Assembly: GCF_009754945.1 (NCBI RefSeq)
Contig: NZ_WPIN01000018.1
Location: forward strand, 95,134 to 159,133
Length of the DNA: 64,000 nt
DNA from: Spirosoma arboris
Lineage (GTDB): Bacteria > Bacteroidota > Bacteroidia > Cytophagales > Spirosomataceae
Reading direction: 5' to 3'
The stretch's first letter is position 1; each line of letters opens with the position of its first letter. Below, piece after piece: positions 17,423-26,459 of the stretch. A program made the translations under genes and the position numbers. Below the pieces are notes generated by a model. The model saw nothing but the letters and a program-made list of their open reading frames with translations, made no database searches and was not told where the DNA came from.

Positions 17423-18232
17423 TTACCGAAACGCAGAAATAATTTGAAGTGAGAGCAATTCTTCAATAAAAACCAGAAACATAGCCGTTACAACCGATGA
17501 GTTGGCTGCCTTACCGACGCCCTCAGTACCTTTCGACGAATGGTACCCTTTATAACAGCCAACCATGCCAATTGTGAAACCAAACACAATTGATTTAGTC
17601 ACTGAAGCAAAGATGTCTACGTACGATATGGCGCCAAAAACTTCCTGGATAAACGAGATAAAACTGGTTTGTTCATTCAAATTGACATTAATGTAAGCAC
17701 CCATCAGTGCCACAAAAATAGTGTACATCGTCAAAATGGGAATGGTGATCGATGTAGCCAATACCCGACTAACGACCAGAAATTTGAATGGATTGGTGCC
17801 TGACACTTCCATCGCATCGATCTGCTCCGTTACATTCATCGACCCTAATTCGGCCCCGATGCTTGACCCGACTTTGCCTGCTGCAATCAGTGCCGTAACG
17901 AGTGGACCTAACGCTCTCACAATGGCAATGGCAATCAGCGAAGGCAACCAGGAAGTAGCGCCAAATTCAGACAATGAGGGCCTCGACTGGTTTGTGAACA
18001 CGATACCCGTAATAAAGCCCGTTGTGGAAATCAGCAAGAGCGATCGGTAGCCCACTTCGTAACATTGCCGAACAATCTCTTTGAATTCGTACGGAGGGAG
18101 GACGACTTCCTGAAAGAAACGACCAACAAAAGAGGATACATCGGCCAGGTTCAAAAAGAATTTATCGAGCCCCCGAGTTAGTACGGTGCGGCCCGATGCC
18201 GAATTTGTAGTTTTAGGAGTGTCAGACTGCAT
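17423..18232 (-). CDS. MlaE-family ABC transporter permease
   Basis: A 269-residue inner-membrane permease of the MlaE/YrbE family. Four to six hydrophobic segments are visible, together with the family stretches RPSLSEFGATSWLPSLIAI, LVTALIAAGKVGSSIGAELG and EQIDAMEVSGTNPFKFLVVS, the last being the most diagnostic. It forms the membrane core of an MCE phospholipid transporter with the downstream ATPase and MCE protein. It is the first gene of the operon. The 169-base gap upstream holds the terminator of the transglycosylase gene. Confidence 0.93.
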   Translation of the reverse strand: MQSDTPKTTNSASGRTVLTRGLDKFFLNLADVSSFVGRFFQEVVLPPYEFKEIVRQCYEVGYRSLLLISTTGFITGIVFTNQSRPSLSEFGATSWLPSLIAIAIVRALGPLVTALIAAGKVGSSIGAELGSMNVTEQIDAMEVSGTNPFKFLVVSRVLATSITIPILTMYTIFVALMGAYINVNLNEQTSFISFIQEVFGAISYVDIFASVTKSIVFGFTIGMVGCYKGYHSSKGTEGVGKAANSSVVTAMFLVFIEELLSLQIISAFR

Positions 18233-18322
18233 TCAAACGCTGGATGGAGAAAGAGCCGACAAGATACGCACCCAGTGGCTGTATCTTACATAACTGATTT
18301 GTAAAGCTGTGGTTTTAATTTG

Positions 18323-18369
18323 AAAAAAAACTTGGCTATTCCCAGCAAGTTGCTGAGCATAGCCAAGTT
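18323..18369 (-). terminator. Rho-independent terminator of the transglycosylase gene
   Basis: An 11-bp perfect stem (18329-18339 with 18359-18369), followed on the minus strand by a run of U encoded by 18323-18330. It lies 33 bases past the stop codon of the transglycosylase gene and separates it from the mla operon. Confidence 0.85.
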
Positions 18370-18401
18370 AACTTTTCAGGAAATTCTTATCAAAAATAGG
18401 G

Positions 18402-19262
18402 CTACGCTGCCTGTAGAAGCCCTGTATGAGCCCAGGGGCGAAATACCGTTTGCTGAGCCGGAGCTGGTGACAGAAATGAAGAATAATCATTCGGGCGCGA
18501 CATTACTTCCTTGTAAAGCAGCACCCGATAGAGGTAATACCGGGTTTCGCGCGGCAAACTCATCCGGTAATAGTCGCGGTGGTCGTGTCGTTTGAGTTGA
18601 TTTTTTAGCAGCCCCGGTCCAGCATTATACGCAGCCGCCACCAGCGACCACGAACCCAGTTGATTATACAATGCTCGTAAATACCGACAGGCTGCATCGG
18701 TTGCCTTTTGAACATTGAATCGCTCGTCGATTCGTTTACCCACTTTCAGGCCAAGGTCACGGGCAGTACCGGGCATGAGTTGCCAGTAGCCAGCCGCTCC
18801 CGCCCGCGACACCGCTTTTGGGCGTAGCGCACTTTCGGCTAAGGGAACGTACCGGAAATCATCGGGAATGCCGTATTTCTCTAAAATTGGGTTGATAATC
18901 GGGAAGAAGACATCGGCCCGCTGACGAAGATCACCGAGGTCGCTGGCGTGTGGACGAAACAACGTAAAAACGTGTTTCCAGCGATCAATAACATCGGTTT
19001 GGTCGAGGGGTAAGCACTCTCCACAGAAATCGACGTCGAGCAAAGGAAGTTCAGGAACTTCGCTGGTAACTGGCTTTAGACGCGCCATTAAACTTGACCG
19101 ATCATTACCAGATGATGTGGCGTCTGATTTGGCGACGACGCTGGTTTTAGCAAGATTGAGGAGCGAGGCTGGTCCTACATTTAGAGGAATAAACTTTGCT
19201 GCAATGGCGACAGCCGGACGTAAGGCGGCTATCAAGACTGAGAATCCAATACGCTTAAACAA
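18402..19262 (-). CDS. Lytic transglycosylase domain protein
   Basis: A 286-residue exported protein with a hydrophobic N-terminus (about 1-25). The SLT domain spans about 135-265: the catalytic glutamate lies in VPLAESALRPKAVS, followed by GAAGYWQLMPGTARDLGL and VAAAYNAGPG, all classic for MltD/Slt-type enzymes that cleave peptidoglycan between MurNAc and GlcNAc. No LysM repeat is present, unlike full MltD. It is transcribed alone, with its own terminator. Confidence 0.9.
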   Translation of the reverse strand: MFKRIGFSVLIAALRPAVAIAAKFIPLNVGPASLLNLAKTSVVAKSDATSSGNDRSSLMARLKPVTSEVPELPLLDVDFCGECLPLDQTDVIDRWKHVFTLFRPHASDLGDLRQRADVFFPIINPILEKYGIPDDFRYVPLAESALRPKAVSRAGAAGYWQLMPGTARDLGLKVGKRIDERFNVQKATDAACRYLRALYNQLGSWSLVAAAYNAGPGLLKNQLKRHDHRDYYRMSLPRETRYYLYRVLLYKEVMSRPNDYSSFLSPAPAQQTVFRPWAHTGLLQAA

Positions 19263-19540
19263 AACTCAATTCAGGATGGTAATGTGTTTATAACGACCAT
19301 GCCCTGAGATTAGTACTCTGATAATCAATACTATACTTAATTTGTCTTTGTGTAGAAATAAGCATTTTCGGTAGTTCTGATTTAAAACAACTGAGCGTCA
19401 GCGCTTTCTTCCTGATACGATGCTAACGTATAAAGGAGCACCGTTTCTCGGGCTGATGGGCACTCGGGGCAATAGGAATGGAATCGACAAACTTGTGAAA
19501 GGTAGACGGTCTCTCTAACTTCGGGAAGTTTTTAGTACTT

Positions 19541-20392
19541 ATGATTGACATCGGACGAATAAATACGCTAACAGCCCTGCGCGAAACCAGTGTTGGGTTT
19601 TTCCTGGGCGACCTGTCGGACAGACGGACACAGGATTTTAGTAACGACATATTGTTGCCCAATAAATACGTGCCTGATACACTGGCCGTTGATGATGACA
19701 TCGACGTGTTTGTCTATACCGACTCGGAAGATCGCCCCATTGCCACAACACTAACTCCCGCTATTCAGCGTGATGAGTTTGCTGCCTTGCAGGTGGTGGC
19801 CGTTTCCAGCGCCGGGGCCTTTCTGGACTGGGGGCTGGAGAAAGACCTGCTGGTGCCCCACCGCGAACAGGCGCGCCCTATGGAAAAAGGGCAATGGTAT
19901 GTCGTGTTTATGTACCTCGACCGACGGACAAATCGGCTGGTGGCATCGACTAAAGTAACCCGCTTTCTAGACCCCGATGTGAGTGATCTACGAGTAGGCG
20001 ATGAGGTGCAATTACTAGCCTACGAAAACACTGATCTTGGCGTAAACGTCATCATCAATAATCGCTACAAGGGCCTGGTGTATGCCAACGAGATTTTCCG
20101 AACCGTTCGACCCGGTGATCCGCTCATCGGCTATATCAAAACAATTCGCGATGATAGTCTCATAGACGTAAGCCTGCAAAAAACTGGTTTTGACAATGTT
20201 GAACCCAATGCCAGGCGCATTCTGGCTACACTCAAAGCCGAGAATGGATTCCTGCCGCTAACCGACAATAGCCCACCCGACGCGATATACAGTGCGCTGG
20301 AAATGAGCAAAAAGACATTCAAAAAAGCCATCGGTACCCTCTACCGGGAACGGAAAATTGTGCTGGAAGAGGGGGGGATTCGATTGGTGTAA
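19541..20392 (+). CDS. S1 RNA-binding domain protein, CvfB-like
   Basis: A 283-residue cytoplasmic protein with the CvfB layout: repeated S1-like OB folds (FLGDLSDRRTQDFSNDILLP; FLDWGLEKDLLVPHREQ; GLVYANEIFRTVRPGDPLIG) followed by a C-terminal winged-helix domain (about 220-283, PPDAIYSALEMSKKTFKKAI). CvfB proteins bind RNA and affect virulence or growth regulation in Firmicutes; the Bacteroidota role is not settled. It starts 278 bases from the divergent transglycosylase gene and is followed by a hairpin before a SelW-like gene. Confidence 0.88.
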   Translation: MIDIGRINTLTALRETSVGFFLGDLSDRRTQDFSNDILLPNKYVPDTLAVDDDIDVFVYTDSEDRPIATTLTPAIQRDEFAALQVVAVSSAGAFLDWGLEKDLLVPHREQARPMEKGQWYVVFMYLDRRTNRLVASTKVTRFLDPDVSDLRVGDEVQLLAYENTDLGVNVIINNRYKGLVYANEIFRTVRPGDPLIGYIKTIRDDSLIDVSLQKTGFDNVEPNARRILATLKAENGFLPLTDNSPPDAIYSALEMSKKTFKKAIGTLYRERKIVLEEGGIRLV

Positions 20393-20404
20393 CTATATAA
20401 GCTC

Positions 20405-20441
20405 CCCTGTTGGCGTATCTAACTCTGATCTGCCAACAGGG
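20405..20441 (+). terminator. Hairpin between the CvfB-like and SelW-like genes
   Basis: Perfect 10-bp arms 20405-20414 and 20432-20441. There is no U-tract, so it may be an attenuating or intercistronic hairpin. The right arm ends 12 bases before the next ATG at 20454. Confidence 0.5.
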
Positions 20442-20453
20442 CCAAACAAGAAA

Positions 20454-20732
20454 ATGAAACCTAAAATTACAATCGAGTATTGCCCGAAATGTGGCTGGCT
20501 ATTACGGTCGGCCTGGATGGCGCAGGAACTGCTTACGACGTTCACAGAGGATATTCACGGCGTGTTATTACACCCGTCCGAATTCAGTGGTCGTTTCTCC
20601 GTCCGTATCGATGATCAAGTTATTTTCGATCGCAAAGTCGAAGGCCGATTCCCGGAGATTAAGGAATTGAAACAGCTCGTTCGGGATGTAGTCAATCCTG
20701 AGAAATCTCTGGGACACTCGGATCGAAAATAA
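20454..20732 (+). CDS. SelT/SelW/SelH-type thioredoxin-like protein (Rdx family)
   Basis: A 92-residue protein from ATG 20454. The N-terminal strand-loop YCPKCGWLLRSAWMAQEL holds a CxxC motif in the position where eukaryotic SelW has CxxU, so this is the cysteine form. The second half (SGRFSVRIDDQVIFDRK, GRFPEIKELKQLVRD) fits the Rdx fold. It is probably a cytoplasmic redox protein; partner unknown. The frame stays open upstream without a convincing earlier start. Confidence 0.85.
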   Translation: MKPKITIEYCPKCGWLLRSAWMAQELLTTFTEDIHGVLLHPSEFSGRFSVRIDDQVIFDRKVEGRFPEIKELKQLVRDVVNPEKSLGHSDRK

Positions 20733-20831
20733 CGGACACTGGTTTTGCCGTGACCTGATGCTACACCTCATCTGGTTAAAACCCGACGCCAAAAGCATGG
20801 AAAAATTAAATAGCTTCAATAAAAACGAACG

Positions 20832-21341
20832 ATGAAACATAAAACAATTCCTTGCTTACTGGCTCTATTAACCCTTGTAGGTCTGGCACTACCAAACAGA
20901 GCTTTCGCTCAACTGCCTGTCAAACCACTTGCCTCGCAACAGATATTATTACGAAGCGACAATCCACAACTGGCCAAGAATAAAAAACTCGTCTACGATA
21001 TGTGGCGGGAATTCCTGGAGGGGGGGCACCTGGAGGTGGCTGAAAAATACTTTACCGAAACCTATATGCAGCACAACCCAAACGCGGCTACTGGGAGAAA
21101 AGCACTGGTTGCATTCTTTTCGAAATTCACAAAACCACAGCCAATTTCTGACACCATTAAAGCACCCGTTGTGGCAATACTAGCCGAGGGCAATTTAGTA
21201 ATGATCAGTTTTGCCCAAGAGAAATCTGACCCGGTCGATAAAACAAAAAAATATACGACTACGTGGTTTGATATGTTTCGGATAGAAAATGGAAAAATCG
21301 CCGAGCATTGGGATAGTGCAGAGAAAATGAAACCAAATTAA
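20832..21341 (+). CDS. Exported SnoaL/NTF2-like protein
   Basis: A 169-residue protein with a signal peptide (residues 1-26, ending AFA). The mature part is a SnoaL-like NTF2 fold: KLVYDMWREFLEGGHLEVAEKYF, YMQHNPNAATGR and a C-terminal WFDMFRIENGKIAEHWD strand, which is highly characteristic. Such proteins act on or bind small hydrophobic molecules; the ligand is unknown. The serine hydrolase gene follows after 30 bases, so the two may be cotranscribed. Confidence 0.85.
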   Translation: MKHKTIPCLLALLTLVGLALPNRAFAQLPVKPLASQQILLRSDNPQLAKNKKLVYDMWREFLEGGHLEVAEKYFTETYMQHNPNAATGRKALVAFFSKFTKPQPISDTIKAPVVAILAEGNLVMISFAQEKSDPVDKTKKYTTTWFDMFRIENGKIAEHWDSAEKMKPN

Positions 21342-21371
21342 CTACTGGTAAACTTCTAAACAACTGCCAAA

Positions 21372-22856
21372 ATGAGTCGAATAATAAGTTGTTTTTACCT
21401 TGCTGTTCTTCTATTAAACTACCTGACTGGTAATGCTCAGGAAACACGTGATAAACTGATTGCTCGGGCTGCTCAATTCGACTTAAAAACACCCTACAAA
21501 GCCCCGCCAGGCGATGCGCTATCGCACCATACATCAGGCTATGCCAAAATCATGTGTTCGGCAGTGTTCATTACGGGGCTGAAACCGGATTTTGCTGCCG
21601 AAAATGTGGGCTACTTTACAAGTCCCTACGCCGAGCGGGCTAAAGTGGGTAAGCCGGTTATTGATTACGAAAAGAAAACCGTTTCGATTAAGCTCCCTAA
21701 TGGCGTTACGCGCACGGCCATTTATACCGGTGATCAGGGATGCGTAACGCTTTCCGAAGGTGAAAAATCGTTGCATTACAAACCTGTGAAAGTGGCTCGT
21801 AATCTGCCTGATGCCGCCACTACGTCCTGGCCAATGGGCGATGTATTACCGACCAGTCCAATGCCTGCCGAGCTAGATATGGCGAAGGTGACACAAGCCA
21901 TCAATGCCGCTTTTGAAACTGCCGAAGCCCAAACAGCGGCTTTCGTCGTCACCTACAAAGGACGAATTATAGCGGAACGGTATGGCGATGGTATCACGAA
22001 AAACACCCCCCTGGAAAGCTGGTCGATGGGGAAAAGCCTGTCGGCTACGATCATGGGCATCCTCATGCGTAAGGGCGTTTATGCAGTAGACCAGCCAGCG
22101 CCCATTCCGCAATGGCAGGGCAAAGGTGATCCACGGGCCAAAATCAGAATTATGGACATCATGCACATGTCCAGCGGATTATATTGCCGCGCACCCCAGG
22201 ACCCTGACTATGAACCCGCGTTGGGTTACCCTGATCATTTGTACCTGTACACCGATGCCGGTAATTCGTTTGCCTATGCGGCCAATTTACCTCAGCAATG
22301 GCCGCCAAATACTGTGGGTCGTTACCGCAATTCTGACCCAGTGCTAACCAATTATCTCAACCGACTGGGTATCGAAAAGCTGGGCGAAGTCTACCACACA
22401 TTCCCACAACGAGCCTTGTTCGATAAAATCGGGGTGCGCACAATGGTACTGGAAACCGACCCCTCCGGCAATTTTCTGACGCAGGGCTACGAGTTTGCAT
22501 CGGGACGGGATTGGGCACGACTGGGTAATCTGTATTTGCAGGATGGGGTCTGGAATGGCGAACGGATTCTGCCCGAAGGTTTTACCAAATTTGTTAGTAC
22601 ACTCGCTGAACCCTGGATAGCCGACGGACGACCTATTTACGGAGGTCTGTTCTGGATCAATGGCGATGGGGCGCGTCCAGTTCCGAAAGAGGCTTACTCT
22701 ATGAATGGTGCGGGTGGACAATATGTCATGATTATTCCGTCTCATGATCTGGTCATTGTTCGGCTTGGACATTACAAAGGCATGCAGGCAGGCGTTAAAG
22801 CACTCGATAAAGCGTATGCGTTGTTGATGGAAGCCGTGCCTGAAAAGAGAAAATAG
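21372..22856 (+). CDS. Exported serine hydrolase, beta-lactamase/class C type
   Basis: A 494-residue protein with a signal peptide (about 1-22). The catalytic SxxK is SMGKS (ESWSMGKSLSATIMG), the second motif is YRN in VGRYRNSDPVLTNY, and a GAGGQY segment stands where the HxG/KTG motif lies. It belongs to the beta-lactamase-related serine hydrolases, which include esterases and D-peptidases; drug resistance should not be assumed. An approximately 110-residue N-terminal extension precedes the catalytic domain. It sits downstream of a small NTF2-like exported protein. Confidence 0.88.
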   Translation: MSRIISCFYLAVLLLNYLTGNAQETRDKLIARAAQFDLKTPYKAPPGDALSHHTSGYAKIMCSAVFITGLKPDFAAENVGYFTSPYAERAKVGKPVIDYEKKTVSIKLPNGVTRTAIYTGDQGCVTLSEGEKSLHYKPVKVARNLPDAATTSWPMGDVLPTSPMPAELDMAKVTQAINAAFETAEAQTAAFVVTYKGRIIAERYGDGITKNTPLESWSMGKSLSATIMGILMRKGVYAVDQPAPIPQWQGKGDPRAKIRIMDIMHMSSGLYCRAPQDPDYEPALGYPDHLYLYTDAGNSFAYAANLPQQWPPNTVGRYRNSDPVLTNYLNRLGIEKLGEVYHTFPQRALFDKIGVRTMVLETDPSGNFLTQGYEFASGRDWARLGNLYLQDGVWNGERILPEGFTKFVSTLAEPWIADGRPIYGGLFWINGDGARPVPKEAYSMNGAGGQYVMIIPSHDLVIVRLGHYKGMQAGVKALDKAYALLMEAVPEKRK

Positions 22857-23070
22857 GTAATTGATCTTTTGGGCACTCAAACCTAACTATATAGCTAAAA
22901 AGTCTCATAACCATTGGGGGTATGACTTGCGATACAGCCAGTAGAGCCTAAAACCTCGGTGGAGTAATATATATTGAAAGAAAGCTTTACTAGCGGTAGA
23001 TTGTCTGTCGGGCCTTCTTTTTTGACTAGCCCGGACGGGATTTACTAGTTATTGCAAACTGATTAAAAAA

Positions 23071-24777
23071 ATGCCATTACGCTCCCGAGATTGGTTTGGC
23101 CGCACCGGAAAAGACGGCTTTATTTATCGTGCCTGGATGAAAAATCAGGGCTTCCCGCATCATGAGTTCGAGGGGAAGCCTGTTATTGGCATCTGCAACA
23201 CCTGGTCGGAATTAACGCCCTGTAATGCTCACTTCCGCGAACTGGCCGAAGCTATCAAACGGGGCGTTTGGGAAGCGGGTGGTTTTCCGCTCGAGTTTCC
23301 GGTAATGTCACTAGGTGAATGCCAGATAAAGCCTACCGCCATGCTGTTCCGAAATCTGGCCAGCATGGACGTTGAGGAAAGCATCAGGGGAAACTCTATC
23401 GACGGGGTTATTTTGATGTGTGGTTGCGACAAAACCACTCCCTCACTCGTCATGGGTGCCTGTAGCGTCGATATCCCAACGATGGTCGTATCGGGTGGGC
23501 CGATGCTGGCTGGCCGGTTTCAGGGTCGGAAAATCGGTACGAGCGATCTATGGCGCTTTGCCGAAGCCTTTAAAATGGGCGAAATGACGCAGGCTGAGTT
23601 CGTTGCCGCCGAAGCCAGTATGGCCCGTTCGCAGGGACATTGCGCCGTAATGGGAACGGCAAGTACAATGGCGGCTATGGTCGAATCGCTTGGTTTAGCG
23701 CTACCCGATAATGCCACCATTCCTGCTGCCGATTCTCGCCGGAAAGTGCTGGCGCATATGACAGGCGTTCGGATGGTTGAGTTAGTGAAGCAAGACGTAA
23801 AGCCTTCGCAGATTTTAACTCGACAAGCGTTCGAAAATGCTATCATGATTAACGCGGCTCTGGGAGGCTCCACGAACTTCATTCTACACTTAACGGCCAT
23901 TGCCGGTCGGGTAGGGGTCGATTTGTCGCTGGATGATTTTGATACTTTGTCGGCTAAAATCCCTCTTTTGGCCAATTTGCAACCATCTGGGGAGCATTTT
24001 GTGGAGGATCTGTTTTATGCCGGTGGATTACCTGCTGTTATCCGCGAACTGCGTCAATATCTGAATAATGATGCCATAACTGTCAATGGACATACCATTG
24101 GTGAAAACTGCGCCGAAGCTCAATGCTACGATCCAGAAGTAATTGCCTCCGTCGGAAATCCCTTTAAACCTGAATCGGGCGTGGCGGTTTTGCGGGGTAA
24201 CCTGTGCCTGAATGGGGCAGTAATCAAACCCTCGGCTGCTTCGCCTGCGCTGATGCAGCATACCGGTCGAGCTGTAGTGTTTGAAAACATTGACGATTAC
24301 AAAGCCCGCATCGATGACCCGAATCTAGACGTTGATCCAAGTTGCGTACTTGTTCTCAAAAACGTTGGCCCTAAAGGCTATCCGGGTATGCCAGAAGTGG
24401 GGAATATGCAATTACCAGCTAAAGTTCTGGCGCAGGGAGTACACGATATGATCCGTATTTCGGACGGGCGTATGAGTGGCACTGGTTTCGGTACCGTAGT
24501 GCTGCACGTCTCGCCCGAAGCGGCTGTTGGTGGTAACCTTGCCCTGGTACAAAACGGCGATTTGATTACGCTGGATGTTCACAACCGAAGTCTCCATCTG
24601 CACGTTTCCGACGAAGAACTGGCCGCCCGACTGGTTCATTTTAAGCCGCTCGATTTAGGCTACGAACGCGGCTACGTGAATTTGTACATTCGCCACGTAA
24701 CCCAGGCTCACGAAGGCGCTGATTTTGATTTTCTACGAGGTGGATCGGGTAGTGAGGTGAAACGGGATTCACATTAA
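23071..24777 (+). CDS. IlvD/Edd-family dehydratase, sugar-acid type
   Basis: A 568-residue cytoplasmic iron-sulphur dehydratase. Likely cluster ligands are Cys in ICNTWSELTPC and in MCGCDKTTPS. The start (LRSRDWFGRTGKDGFIYRAW) and the VEESIRGNSIDGV region resemble arabinonate/xylonate-type dehydratases more than biosynthetic IlvD. The expected reaction is dehydration of an aldonic acid to a 2-keto-3-deoxy acid. No ilvBNC or leu genes are nearby; instead a PQQ-type sugar dehydrogenase and an SDR follow, which supports sugar-acid catabolism. The exact sugar is not readable. Confidence 0.85.
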   Translation: MPLRSRDWFGRTGKDGFIYRAWMKNQGFPHHEFEGKPVIGICNTWSELTPCNAHFRELAEAIKRGVWEAGGFPLEFPVMSLGECQIKPTAMLFRNLASMDVEESIRGNSIDGVILMCGCDKTTPSLVMGACSVDIPTMVVSGGPMLAGRFQGRKIGTSDLWRFAEAFKMGEMTQAEFVAAEASMARSQGHCAVMGTASTMAAMVESLGLALPDNATIPAADSRRKVLAHMTGVRMVELVKQDVKPSQILTRQAFENAIMINAALGGSTNFILHLTAIAGRVGVDLSLDDFDTLSAKIPLLANLQPSGEHFVEDLFYAGGLPAVIRELRQYLNNDAITVNGHTIGENCAEAQCYDPEVIASVGNPFKPESGVAVLRGNLCLNGAVIKPSAASPALMQHTGRAVVFENIDDYKARIDDPNLDVDPSCVLVLKNVGPKGYPGMPEVGNMQLPAKVLAQGVHDMIRISDGRMSGTGFGTVVLHVSPEAAVGGNLALVQNGDLITLDVHNRSLHLHVSDEELAARLVHFKPLDLGYERGYVNLYIRHVTQAHEGADFDFLRGGSGSEVKRDSH

Positions 24778-24780
24778 TAG

Positions 24781-24837
24781 TTTGAGGTTTATGGTTGGCT
24801 GACGTGTGAGATTGCTTACATGTCAGCCAATCTCAAA
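24781..24837. terminator. Inverted repeat after the dehydratase gene
   Basis: Arms 24795-24807 and 24818-24830 pair at 12 of 13 positions around a 10-base loop, with additional TTTGAG/CTCAAA matches outside. It starts 4 bases beyond the stop codon. There is no U-tract, so terminator activity is uncertain. Confidence 0.55.
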
Positions 24838-24981
24838 GGCGTAACAGGAACGTACTTCTGAACAAGCATAGATTACTCCCAGTACACTCCTCTCTTTCGA
24901 AAATTCTTAGTTTGATTTTACGCGCTACTATTCTTTAATTATTTTGTAATTTTTCTATAAATTACATGAATTTATGACGAT

Positions 24982-26340
24982 ATGGTGCGCTATATTTTAC
25001 TGCTGTTTTTTAGTTATAAACTAGCTGCTCAATCCCCCAAACTTCGGTTGTCGTTAGTAACCGCTGGCCTAAACAGGCCAACTGACTTTGCTGCTCGTAG
25101 TGCAACAGAGTTTTTGGTGGCACAAACGGATGGGAAAATCCAATTGATTCGGAACGGCGTCATTCAGGCCACGCCGTTTCTCAACATCAGCTCTAAAATT
25201 CGTGATGTAGATTGGGAAGGTATATTTGGCATTACTCTGCACCCAAATTATGCGATCAATGGCTATATGTATGTGCATTACAGCCGGTTGAGCGATCGTG
25301 CGTCTGTATTTGCCCGATATACACGAAAGAGCACAAACCCAGATCAGGCCGATCCTGCATCCGAATTAATCTACCTGACTATACCGTATACAAATCCACT
25401 GGGAGGGCATCGCTCGGGCCGGATTGGTTTTGGGCCTGATGGTTATCTTTATATCACAACTGGCGACTCATCTCCAGGCCTGATTGGTACGGTTGGCGAT
25501 CCGGATAAGCTGGCGCAGAATCTTCAGGGACTTTATGGCAAAGTGCTTCGTATCGATGTTAATCAAGGTAATACGTATGCCATTCCACCCACGAACCCCT
25601 ATGCTAACCCCACCGATGGCATACCCGACGAGCTGTTTGCATTAGGCCTTCGTAATCCTTGGCGTTGGAGCTTTGATCGTCAAACGGGTGACTTTTGGGT
25701 GGGCGATGTTGGCCAGGATGACTGGGATGAATTAAACTTTACAGCAGCCAATTCGCCAGCTCCACAAAACTATGGCTGGCCTTGCTTTGAAGGGAGCCAT
25801 CCTTACAATTCAACCTGCCCGACGAATGTTACTTATCACATGCCATTGCTGGACTATGCCGGTCATAATTCAGGAGTCCGTGCATCCGTTACCGGAGGGT
25901 TTGTGTATAGAGGAACCGCTTATCCAACGTTGCAAGGCTGGTATGTGTATGGCGACTACGAGCGTGGTACGTATTGGATATTGAAGCGAGAGACCGATGG
26001 ATCTTTTCAGAATAAGCTACAGTCGATTACGACAGTCACGAGTCCGGTTTCATTTGGGGAGGCTTCCGATGGGGAGTTGTATGTACTTTCGTTTGCTGAT
26101 GGTAAGCTTTATCACCTTACTGCCGACTTTATAGCTAGTGTGCAAAGTGGTAGTTGGATGAGCCCTACTACCTGGGATTGCAACTGCTTACCCACAACAG
26201 AAGATAATGTGGCAATTTCTAAAAGCCATGTTGTCTTCCTAAATCAACAAACTCAGGCAAAATCACTACGGTTGACTGGTAGTTTAATGCTGGCTAACGG
26301 CGGTAACGTGTTGATTAACAGTAATGTGTCTGGTTTCTAA
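24982..26340 (+). CDS. PQQ-dependent sugar dehydrogenase (GSDH/sorbosone type)
   Basis: A 452-residue exported protein with a short signal peptide (about 1-16). The six-bladed beta-propeller of the glucose/sorbosone dehydrogenase family is clear: GHRSGRIGFGPDGYLYITTG, LRNPWRWSFDRQTGDFWVGD and QNYGWPCFEG. These enzymes oxidise aldoses to aldonolactones with PQQ in the periplasm. About 70 extra residues follow the propeller (from about 385; SGSWMSPTTWDCNCLPTTED), resembling a small beta-helix domain seen at the ends of secreted Bacteroidota proteins. It lies between the sugar-acid dehydratase and an SDR gene. Confidence 0.88.
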   Translation: MVRYILLLFFSYKLAAQSPKLRLSLVTAGLNRPTDFAARSATEFLVAQTDGKIQLIRNGVIQATPFLNISSKIRDVDWEGIFGITLHPNYAINGYMYVHYSRLSDRASVFARYTRKSTNPDQADPASELIYLTIPYTNPLGGHRSGRIGFGPDGYLYITTGDSSPGLIGTVGDPDKLAQNLQGLYGKVLRIDVNQGNTYAIPPTNPYANPTDGIPDELFALGLRNPWRWSFDRQTGDFWVGDVGQDDWDELNFTAANSPAPQNYGWPCFEGSHPYNSTCPTNVTYHMPLLDYAGHNSGVRASVTGGFVYRGTAYPTLQGWYVYGDYERGTYWILKRETDGSFQNKLQSITTVTSPVSFGEASDGELYVLSFADGKLYHLTADFIASVQSGSWMSPTTWDCNCLPTTEDNVAISKSHVVFLNQQTQAKSLRLTGSLMLANGGNVLINSNVSGF

Positions 26341-26459
26341 TAGATGATAGCTGAAAATAATAACCTGGCTTAATTAGGTTAGCAGGCCGAAATGCCTTTT
26401 TACGCTAAAATTTGCCTTAAATTTCACGCTTATCAATCGTAAACCCAGGTTAGTATTGC

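Noticed and set aside
21372..22856. Antibiotic-resistance beta-lactamase
   Set aside because: SxxK and YRN motifs are shared with many esterases and peptidases of this superfamily; nothing specific to a resistance enzyme was seen.
23071..24777. Branched-chain amino acid ilvD
   Set aside because: The N-terminal sequence and cysteine contexts fit sugar-acid dehydratases better, and no other ilv or leu gene is near.
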